This document shows, in pieces, positions 9,801-16,900 of a DNA stretch of 27,961 bases (positions are counted from its first letter, which is position 1; every line of letters starts with the position of its first letter). Position numbers and translations under genes: made by a program. Location of the stretch: positions 1-27,961 of the forward strand of contig JBDTBU010000154.1 of NCBI GenBank assembly GCA_039923935.1, read 5' to 3'. The notes under the pieces are model-generated. The model ran no database searches, had not been told where the DNA came from, and saw only the letters and a list, made by a program, of their open reading frames with translations. Source of the DNA: Paraktedonobacter sp039923935. Lineage in GTDB: Bacteria > Chloroflexota > Ktedonobacteria > Ktedonobacterales > Ktedonobacteraceae.

Positions 9801-12800
9801 CATCTACATCCGTAGCCCTTACCTAGCGCAAGGCTATTTGGATGACGAACCACTGACCAGAAAAACCTTTATCAGCAATCCACTGACAGGCAAAAGCAGT
9901 GACCGTTTATGCAGGACTGGCGATCTTGGCCGCTATCGGTTGGATGGCAATGTGGAATATGCCGGACGCAGTGACCAGCAGGTGAAGCTGCGTGGCTTCC
10001 GTATCGAACTATCCGAGATTGAGTCAGTTTTAGGGCATCATCCAGCTGTCAAGGAAGCGGTTGTGATTGTTCGTGAGGATACTCCGACGAACAAACGCTT
10101 GGTCGCCTATATCGTGGCTGTGCAAGCGCAATCGTTCGTTGCGATGAACACAGAACTGTACACGTTTTTGGCAGCGCAACTTCCGGCGTATATGATACCC
10201 AGCGTTTTTGTCGCATTAGAGACCTTGCCACTGACCCCCAATCGTAAGGTGGACCGCCGCGCCTTGCCTGTTCCAGAGGAGAGAGAGTTGCAGCGGGAGC
10301 ATGGATACGAGACCCCACGTACACCCGTGGAGGAGGTGCTGGTACAGATTTGGAGTCAGGTGCTACGGGTGAAGCAAGTCGGTATTCGTGACAATTTCTT
10401 TGTCCTGGGTGGACACTCCCTGCTAGCCACCCAGGTGATCTCACGCGTGTGTCAGACCTTCCAAATGAACATTCCCCTGCGTGTGCTGTTTGAGGCACCT
10501 ACGGTGGCTGGTCTGGCTGAAACGTTGCTCACATCTGAGATAGTTCCCGGTAGAATCGCCGCACTTGCCAAGCATCGTCAGAACATTGAGCGTCTGTCTC
10601 CTACCCAGATAATCCATCCTCGCAACATGCTAGAGCACCCGCCGCTCTCCTTTGCCCAAGAGCGTGCGTGGTTTCTGGACCAACTACAGCCAGGTCTGGC
10701 GGTCTATACTATTCCGGTAGCCTTCCGCCTGCGTGGCCCGATGAATCTGCCCGCCCTAGAACAGAGCGTGCACGAGATCGTACATCGTCACGAAGCGCTC
10801 CGCACCACCTTTGCCATGCACGATGGACATCTTGTGCAGATCATTGTCCCTGAACTCCAAGTAGCGTTGCGAGTGAGCGATCTCCGGCATCTTGCCCCCG
10901 CTGAGCGTGAAACCGAAGCGACCCGCTTGCTCGAAGAGGAAGCCAAACAGCCTTTTGACCTAAGTAAAGGCGAAGGAGGCTCACTCCTCCGCACCGCGCT
11001 CGTGCGCGTCAATGCCGAAGAGTACGTGTTCTGTTTGGTGGTGCATCACAGTATCTCCGATGCCTGGTCGCTGAGCATTTTCTATGACGAACTCACCGCG
11101 CTGTATCATGCCTTCGTGGCCGGTCAGCCCTCGCCGTTACCAGAGGTCGATCTTCACGCTGCTGATGTTGCCGTTTGGCAACGCCAGTGGCTGCAAGGTG
11201 CGGTGCTGGAAGAACAGTTGAACTACTGGCGTGAGCACCTTCGTGGGACACCAGCTCTCCTGAACCTACCCACTGATCGACCTCGCCCAGCGATGCAGAG
11301 TTTCCGTGGTGCCATGACCTCCACCTGGACCTTGCCGCCGTCCCTTACCAAAGCGTTACGTGATCTGAGTCAGCACGAGGGCACGACCCTGTTTATGATC
11401 TTGCTGGCTGCCTTCCAAGTGCTACTCTTGCACTCTAGCGGGCAGGAGGATTTTGTGGTGGGAACGCCGATTGCCAACCGTAACCGGATCGAACTAGAGG
11501 GGGTGATGGGGTACTTACTCAATACATTGGCTTTACGCTGTCAACTGGGAGGCAATCCGCGTTTCTGCGACGTGCTCAAGCAGGTGCGCGAAGTGGCGCT
11601 GGGAGCGTACGCTCATCAAGATGTGCCCTTCGAGAAAGTGGTGGAGGCCCTGCAGCCAGAACGCGCCTTGAGTCATAGTCCTCTCTTCCAAGTGATGTTT
11701 GTTTTGCAGAACCCCGTAGAGGGTTTGCATCTCACTAATCTGTCGATAACGCAGGTGGAAACCTGGAATAAGGTTGCCAAATGTGATCTGACACTCGTTG
11801 TCGGAGGGAAAGAGAATAACCTAGAGATCGTTGTTGAGTACAATACAGACCTGTTTGACGCAGACACGCTAGAGCGACTACTGGGGCACTATCAGCAAGT
11901 ACTTGCCAGCATCGTTGCTGAGCCAACCCAGAGAATTGCTACGCTCCCGATCCTTACTCCTGCGCAGCGTGAGCACATCCTGGTGGAGTGGAATCAGACA
12001 GTTGTCATCTATCCTGAGAACCTCTGCATTCATGCGTTGTTTGAGGAACAAGCCAAGCGCACCCCAGAGGCCGTAGCGGTTGTCTTTGAGGAGCAGCAGA
12101 TCACCTATCAAGAACTGGATCAGCGAGCCAATCAACTCGCTCAGCACCTGCACCACCTGGGGGTAGGACCAGAGGTGCTGGTGGGTCTCTGCCTGGAACG
12201 TTCCATCGAGATGGTGGTGGGGTTGTTCGCAATCCTCAAGGCGGGAGGAGCGTATGTGCCCCTCGATCCCAGCTATCCACCAGAACGCTTGGCCTTTATG
12301 CTGCACGATGCACAGGTAGCGGTGCTGGTGACACAGCAGCACTTACACCAAAAACTGTTTGAGCAGAAAACACACGTCGTCTATCTGGACAGCGCATGGG
12401 AGGTCATTAGCCAGCAACCAGTAGAGAAACTGCCGATTCATGTGTGTGGAGAAAACCTCGCTTATGTCATCTACACCTCAGGCTCGACGGGCCAACCCAA
12501 AGGCGTCCAAATTACGCATCAGGCGGTAGGTAACTTTCTGTCCTCTATGCTCCAGTGCCCTGGGTTGAGCGAGCAGGATACGTTACTCGCAGTTACGAGC
12601 CTATCCTTTGATATCGCTGGGCTAGAATTGTTTCTGCCGTTGATTGCCAGCGCACGCCTCGTCGTCGCAGGACGTGATATGGCAAGAGATGGTCAACATC
12701 TGGGAGAATATCTGATGCGATGTGGGGCTACCTGTATGCAGGCGACGCCAGCCACTTGGCGGTTGCTCTTGGAAGCTGCATGGCCGGGACAAGCAAACTT

Positions 12801-13911
12801 GAAAATGCTCTGTGGTGGTGAGGCACTACCTCCTGACCTCGCGGCACAGTTGCGGGCGAAGGGGGGATCACTGTGGAACATGTACGGCCCAACAGAAACC
12901 ACCATCTGGTCGGCAATCGAACCGCTTGAGGTTGTAGTTGGGCCTGTACTGCTTGGCCGTCCCATTGCCAATACGCAGATCTATCTGCTCAATGCGTATT
13001 TTGAGCCTGTGCCAATAGGCGTGCCAGGAGATCTCTATATTGGTGGAAATGGCCTCAGCCGTGGCTACCTCCAGCGGCCAGCGTTGACGGCGGAGCGCTT
13101 CGTGCCAAATCCGTTCAGTCGGCAGCCAGGAGCGCGGTTGTATCGAACCGGCGACCTAGCCCGCTATCGGTCAGATGGAGCGCTTGAGTATCTGGGGCGA
13201 CTCGATCACCAAGTCAAGCTGCGCGGGTTCCGCATCGAATTGGGCGAGATTGAAGCGGCGCTGGTCACCCATCCAAGTGTTCGCGAGAGTGTCGTGATCG
13301 TCCGTGAGGATATCCCAGCAGAGCAGCGCTTAGTTGCCTATGTGGTGCCGCAAGATGAACAAGCAGACCAAGAGGCTGCGACGAGCAATGACAAGCTGAC
13401 ACCGATCAGCACGCAGTTGAGGCATTTCTTACAAACAAAGCTGCCTGACTATATGCTCCCCTCAGCGTTTGTTGTACTGGAAGCCTTGCCCTTGACACCC
13501 AATGGCAAGCTTGACCGCCAAGCATTGCCTGCCCCAGAGGAGGGAGCATCGCAACCGGAGAATACCTACGAGGCTCCACGCACGCCTGTGGAGGAGGTGC
13601 TGGCACAGATCTGGGCACAAGTGTTGCACAAAGAGCAGGTAGGTATTCGCGACAACTTCTTTGCCCTAGGTGGGCACTCCCTGCTGGCTACCCAGGTCAT
13701 CTCGCGCCTGCGCCAGACCTTCCAGATGGACATTCCCCTTCATGCTCTGTTTGAAGCTCCTACCGTAGCTGGTCTGGTTGAAACGCTGCTTGCATCGGAG
13801 AAGGTTCCTGGTAGAATTACCGCGCTTGCCAAACATCGGAAGAACATTGAGGGTATGTCAGCCGACGAAAGACAGGCGCTCTTGCAAAAAACGAAAAAGA
13901 CGAAAGGATAA
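3826..13911 (+). CDS. NRPS gene 2: three modules, C-A(Ser)-PCP-C-A(LYS2-like)-PCP-C-A(Gly)-PCP
   Basis: 3361 residues, ATG preceded by GAGAGGA 10 bases upstream. The N-terminal 40 residues (containing DDEDALLAL) look like an acceptor docking segment. Module 1: C with HHSVSDGWS (about 181), A with TSGSTG (about 658), PCP Ser1064; pocket D-V-W-H-I-S-L-I-D, a serine signature. Module 2: C with HHIIFDGWS (about 1300), A with TSGSTG (about 1783), PCP Ser2198; this A domain has the AHDPLQREIF and YGSTETQRAL motifs of fungal LYS2 aminoadipate reductase, and its pocket reads D-P-R-H-F-I-S-R-A. Its A10 is NRKVDRR (Gly to Arg) but keeps the Lys. Module 3: C with HHSISDAWS (about 2407), A with TSGSTG (about 2884), PCP Ser3285; pocket D-I-L-Q-L-G-M-I-W, a glycine signature. 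Pro-accepting position and order follow from gene 1 colinearity. Substrate calls are by-eye alignment to GrsA positions; Ser and Gly are fairly secure, the second module is not. Confidence 0.97.
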   Translation: MDEIKSKHDEVLLDDEDALLALMLAEHGFDLSPVRMIHPRTTREYPPLSFAQEGLWFLDQLQPGLTVYNILTTFRLCGPLNLPALEQSVHEIIRRHEALRTTFARRDEQPVQIITSELPVLVHVSDLQHLAPPERAAETTRLLREQARWPFDLSKGEGGSLLRMALVRLATEEYLFSLVVHHSVSDGWSMDIFNRELTVLYNAYVAGQSSPLPEVDLHAADVAIWQRQWLQGAVLDEQLDYWREHLSGAPALLNLPTDRPRPAMQSFRGAMTPAWTMPQSLAQALRDLSQHEGTTLFMTLLAAFQVLLLRSSGQDDLVVGTPIANRSRIEMEGVMGYLLNTLALRSQLGGNPRFCDVLRQVREVALGAYAHQDVPFEKVVEALQPERTLSHSPLFQVMFVLQNAAESLHLTDLSITMLEAEGEIAKCDLTLYVLEKGHSLDVKVEYSTDLFDADTLERLLGHYQQVLASIVAEPTQRIATLPILSTAQRQQILVEWNQTEVAYPENLCIHALFEEQAKRTPEALAVVYEELQITYQELDQRANQLAQHLHHLGVGPEVLVGLCLERSIEMVVGLFAILKAGGAYVPLDPSYPPERLAFMLHDAQVAVLVTQQHLRQKLFGPGTHVVCLDSAWEAISQQSTKKLPINVGGENLAYVIYTSGSTGQPKGVMNTHGGVRNRLQWMQVAYALGVDDRVLQKTPFSFDVSVWEFFWPLLVGAQLVVARPEGHRDSTYLVTLIREQAITTLHFVPSMLAVFLEEPMIEQCTSIQRVISSGEALSVEIQNRLFARLSAPLYNLYGPTEAAIDVTAWVCQRECTETRMPIGRPIANTQIYLLDKHGIPVPVGVFGELYIGGVGVARGYRGRAALTAEWFVPNPFSRQPGARLYRTGDLARYRPDGALEYLGRLDHQVKLRGFRIELGEIEAALTTYPSVRESIVIVREDRPAEQRLVAYVVLQDAQTDQEAATSNDKRTPISTRLRHFLQAKLPEYMLPSAFVFLESLPLTSNGKVNRRALPAPMESDVAREQSYAAPRTPVEEQIAVIWRNVLHLEQVGVHDDFFALGGHSLLATQVISRLRETFAVDVPLRLLFETPSISALAEYLVQAGHNTPQEVTEGTLPIPVLSRGESTADQFLGMFDQLSVTDGQAFQEQLLALQLKQNGNACHFFPLSFAQQRLWLLDQLEPGNTSYNVPMALRFHGCLDVAAFEHSFNTVVQRHESLRTTFVVVQGLPIQVVAAVAHLALPVIDLSGHHEGEREAEVRLLLDKEAQHSFDLAKGPLLRVNLYRLSEREHVVVVNTHHIIFDGWSINVLLRDLAAIYASTLAHQPSSLPALPFQYADYAVWQRKWLQGAVLGRQLAYWRQQLAGAPTFLDLPTDRPRPAIQTYRGAIEHCELPPTLSERLRLLSQQEGVTLYMTLLALFQLLLYRSTGQADLVVGTPIANRNRADIEGLIGLFVNTLVLRIDLAGNPSFRTLVSRVREMALGAYAHQDLPFDTLVENLSPERNVSHTLLFQVFFNMINLPDQPTEWSGLTVDIVAPHEIGSKFDLTLYATDGTEGIQLDLLYNTDLFDQARAGEMLRQFVHLAAQVLDVEEPIAHFTLDTATAQAILPDPTAPFSEQWVGSVHSLFAQQARYTPYRLAVVDTTESITYQELDALSNRLAQYLRASGITQGDRVAIYGHRSAALVYAVLGILKAGAVFIILDPAYPAQRLIDYLSMGNIRGWLPIKAAGTVPSELEAFLAASSYCCQLELPSTSIELSYTLTSCSPIDPGVIVGPDELACVAFTSGSTGKPKGILQRHGSLSHFLPWQQQYFDLRETDRYSMLAGLAHDPLQREIFTSLCLGGGTLYIPDPDAMGNPGWLAQWMDRQDITVAHLTPAMLQLLTQSVPGATASDVTIPSLRRAFTIGDVLTQRDVARLYTLAPLVTCVNSYGSTETQRALAYFVVPHTASSTSPHDSAPRRSKEIIPLGQGLYDVQLLVLTSAQKLAGIGELGDIYIRSPYLAQGYLDDEPLTRKTFISNPLTGKSSDRLCRTGDLGRYRLDGNVEYAGRSDQQVKLRGFRIELSEIESVLGHHPAVKEAVVIVREDTPTNKRLVAYIVAVQAQSFVAMNTELYTFLAAQLPAYMIPSVFVALETLPLTPNRKVDRRALPVPEERELQREHGYETPRTPVEEVLVQIWSQVLRVKQVGIRDNFFVLGGHSLLATQVISRVCQTFQMNIPLRVLFEAPTVAGLAETLLTSEIVPGRIAALAKHRQNIERLSPTQIIHPRNMLEHPPLSFAQERAWFLDQLQPGLAVYTIPVAFRLRGPMNLPALEQSVHEIVHRHEALRTTFAMHDGHLVQIIVPELQVALRVSDLRHLAPAERETEATRLLEEEAKQPFDLSKGEGGSLLRTALVRVNAEEYVFCLVVHHSISDAWSLSIFYDELTALYHAFVAGQPSPLPEVDLHAADVAVWQRQWLQGAVLEEQLNYWREHLRGTPALLNLPTDRPRPAMQSFRGAMTSTWTLPPSLTKALRDLSQHEGTTLFMILLAAFQVLLLHSSGQEDFVVGTPIANRNRIELEGVMGYLLNTLALRCQLGGNPRFCDVLKQVREVALGAYAHQDVPFEKVVEALQPERALSHSPLFQVMFVLQNPVEGLHLTNLSITQVETWNKVAKCDLTLVVGGKENNLEIVVEYNTDLFDADTLERLLGHYQQVLASIVAEPTQRIATLPILTPAQREHILVEWNQTVVIYPENLCIHALFEEQAKRTPEAVAVVFEEQQITYQELDQRANQLAQHLHHLGVGPEVLVGLCLERSIEMVVGLFAILKAGGAYVPLDPSYPPERLAFMLHDAQVAVLVTQQHLHQKLFEQKTHVVYLDSAWEVISQQPVEKLPIHVCGENLAYVIYTSGSTGQPKGVQITHQAVGNFLSSMLQCPGLSEQDTLLAVTSLSFDIAGLELFLPLIASARLVVAGRDMARDGQHLGEYLMRCGATCMQATPATWRLLLEAAWPGQANLKMLCGGEALPPDLAAQLRAKGGSLWNMYGPTETTIWSAIEPLEVVVGPVLLGRPIANTQIYLLNAYFEPVPIGVPGDLYIGGNGLSRGYLQRPALTAERFVPNPFSRQPGARLYRTGDLARYRSDGALEYLGRLDHQVKLRGFRIELGEIEAALVTHPSVRESVVIVREDIPAEQRLVAYVVPQDEQADQEAATSNDKLTPISTQLRHFLQTKLPDYMLPSAFVVLEALPLTPNGKLDRQALPAPEEGASQPENTYEAPRTPVEEVLAQIWAQVLHKEQVGIRDNFFALGGHSLLATQVISRLRQTFQMDIPLHALFEAPTVAGLVETLLASEKVPGRITALAKHRKNIEGMSADERQALLQKTKKTKG
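4689..4751 (+). repeat. 63-bp exact repeat in first C domain of gene 2 (copy 2)
   Basis: Exact match to 1274-1336. It marks recent duplication or gene conversion between the condensation domains of genes 1 and 2. Confidence 0.85.
6441..6600 (+). repeat. near-identical A-domain 3' flank, Ser module copy
   Basis: 160 bases match 13104-13263 at 158 positions as counted by eye (differences in one CTG/TTG and one CCA/TCA codon). They cover the end of the large A subdomain through A7-A8. The substrate-determining core upstream is unlike between the two modules. Confidence 0.9.
13104..13263 (+). repeat. near-identical A-domain 3' flank, Gly module copy
   Basis: Partner of 6441-6600. The other shared flank is the start of the A domains, about 5330-5820 versus 12003-12500, also very similar, so two different specificity cores sit in one common scaffold. 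Confidence 0.9.
13903..13908 (+). promoter_or_regulatory. ribosome binding site fixing the start of NRPS gene 3
   Basis: AAAGGA lies 10 bases before the ATG at 13919, inside the last codons of gene 2. The layout GGATAA, seven bases, ATG is the same as at the gene 1/gene 2 junction. The frame is open further upstream to 13778, but that extension lies entirely over the gene 2 PCP and is a basic, non-homologous translation, so 13919 is chosen. Confidence 0.7.
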
Positions 13912-13918
13912 GCGACGC

Positions 13919-16900
13919 ATGGATACGTTAAATAATGGGTACAATGAGGTACTCCAGGATGACGAGGATGCTCTGCTAGCACTGCTGCTAGCAGAGGATG
14001 GATTCGATCTGTCTCCCGCTCGGATAATCCATCCTCGCAACATGCCAGAGCACCCGCCGCTCTCCTTCGCCCAAGAGCGTGCCTGGTTTCTAGACCAACT
14101 GATGCCGGGGATCGCTGCCTACAATATTTTGACAGCCTTCCACTTGTGTGGCCCGCTCAATTTGAAGGCAATGGAACACAGCCTGAACGAAGTGGTGCGC
14201 CGCCATGAAGTGTTACGCACGACGTTTGCCATGGTGGATGGACAACCAGTGCAGATCATTGCCCCCGCCAGTCAAGTTCGCTTGTCGGTGATAGACCTGG
14301 GCACATGGTCAACAGATCAGCGCAAAGCAGAAGTTTCCCGTGTACTCAAGCGGGAAGAGGAACTAGCTTTTGATTTGAGGCGAGGCGAGGCAGGTTCGCT
14401 GTTACGCGCAACCGTCGTACGCTTAACGGCAGAAGAGCACGCGCTGATTGTGGTTATGCATCACAGTATCTCCGATGGCTGGTCACTGGGCATTTTCTAT
14501 CGCGAACTCACCGCGTTTTATAACGCCTGTGTGGCTGGTCAGCCCTCGCCATTACCAGAGGTAGACCTCCAATATGCCGATTTTGCACTCTGGCAACGCC
14601 AGTGGCTGCAAGGTGCGGTGCTAGAAGAACAGTTGAGCTACTGGCGTGAGCAACTCAGCGAGGCTCCGGTGTTGCTGAACCTGCCTACAGACCGACCTCG
14701 ACCAGCCATACAGACGTTTAACGGGGCAATCTACCATGCCACACTCCCGGTTGAGTTACTGATAGCGCTCAAAGCTTTCAGTCAGCGCGAAGGGGTGACG
14801 CTATTTATGGTCTTGCTCACAGCCTTTCAAACGTTCCTCTCCAAATATGCTGAACAAGACGATATCAGTGTGGGCACGTATATTGCTGGTCGTAACCAGG
14901 CAGAAACCGAGAACCTGATTGGCTTCTTTATCAACAATCTCGTGTTGCGCACAAACTTGTCTGGCAATCCCCGTTTTCGAGACGTGCTCCAGCGTGTAAG
15001 TCAGGTGACACTAGGAGCCTATGCTCACCAGGACTTGCCATTTGAACGCCTCATTCAAGAACTCCATCTTGAGCGCAATATAAGCCACACACCACTTTTT
15101 CAGGTGATGTTAATTTTGCAAAATGTGCCTGATGTGCATCTTGACCTCTCTGACCTCACGGTGCAAACGCTCGATAGAGATGGGCATAGTCATCGATCAA
15201 ACTTCGACCTTTCTCTTTGGATGGGAGAAGATACAGATGGTTTCAGTACTGTCATGCAGTACAACACCGATCTGTTCGATGCAGAGACGATCCAGCGCAT
15301 GTTCCAGCACTTCCAGACGTTATTACAAAGCATTGTAGCAGACCCTACGCGGCGTCTATCAGACCTCTCTCTGTTAACTACAACTGAGCAACAACACCTT
15401 CTCACTGAATGGCATACGACTGTGGGAGAGAGCACAACGCCTGTGTGTCTCCATCAACTCTTTGAAGCGCAAGTGTTGTGCACGCCCAGTGCTATGGCTG
15501 TGGTTGGTGAAGGCGAATGCTTGACCTACGCCGAGTTACATTGCCGGGCCAATCAACTGGCGCGTCATTTGCAAAAGCGTGGCGTGGGGCCAGAGGTGCG
15601 TGTGGGTATCTGCGTCGAACGTTCGGTCATGATGATCGTTGGGCTACTGGCAATCCTGAAAGCAGGCGGAGCCTACGTTCCTTTGGACCCAGCATACCCA
15701 AAAGAGCATATAACGCTGCTCTTAGAAGATGCCCAGGTAGCGCTGCTCTTGACCCAGCAAGCCTTACTTCATCGTCTACCTGCTATGTATAGTACTACTG
15801 TTATCGCTTTAGATTCGGAATGGCCTACTATCGCGCAGGAAAGTGAACATAATCTATCATTGAGAGCAACCCCTGAAAATGCTGCCTATATTATGTATAC
15901 CTCTGGCTCAACCGGCAAACCGAAAGGTGTGGTGATTCGCCACCAATCGGTAGCTGACTTCGTTGCTCAAGCGTCTCAAGCGTATAACATCACGTCTGAC
16001 GACCACATCCTGCAATTTGCCTCAGTCAACTTTGATATTAGCGTCGAAGAGATTTTTTCATGTCTGGCTGGTGGAGCTACGCTCTTCCTACGCACACCCG
16101 CAATGTTGGGAAGCCTACCGCTCTTTCTGGATCAATGTCAGGCATGGGAGATCACCGTCCTCGATCTGCCAACGGCGTACTGGCATGAACTGGTCATCGG
16201 TCTCGCTGAGGATGACTTGCAACTTCCGCTATCGCTGCGTATGGTCATTATTGGTGGTGAACGAGCACTGCCCGAACGACTGGCAACGTGGCAACAACAG
16301 CAGACGCAGCATATTCAGCTTATCAATACGTATGGTCCTACAGAAACGACAGTAGTTGCAACACGCTGGCTGCTTGCAAGTACAGATGGCACGGCACCAC
16401 TCTATGAAGTACCTATTGGGCGGGCCATTCCAGATGTACAGATATACATCCTGGATCGTTATCTACAACCTGTGCCTATTGGTGTGCCGGGAGAACTGTA
16501 CATTGGCGGCTTGCGATTGGCCCGTGGCTATCATCGCCGCCCTGATCTGACTGCAGAACGCTTCATCCCTAACCCCTTTGGAGATGTTCGCACCGACCAG
16601 GTTCAGTCGGGGAGCAGGTTGTACCGGACGGGAGATATGGCACGCTACCTAGCGGATGGCACCATTGAATATGTTGGGCGGACGGATTATCAGGTCAAGA
16701 TACGAGGCTATCGCGTTGAATTGGGGGAAATCGAGAGTATGTTGCGTACTCATCCCGCTGTCCATGACGCGGTTGTGCTTGCGCGAGAAGATACACCGGG
16801 CAACAAGCGCCTGATAGCTTATGTGGTCCACGATACGAACTACCAGAAAAACAAGCATGTACAAACAGAGGTATCAACTGAACATGTCTCCCAATGGCAA

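Noticed and set aside
13778..13918. A longer start for NRPS gene 3, overlapping gene 2 by 134 bases
   Set aside because: The added 47 residues are an out-of-frame reading of the gene 2 PCP and tail, rich in Arg/Lys, with no similarity to docking segments; the ATG at 13919 has a ribosome site and mirrors the gene 1/gene 2 junction.
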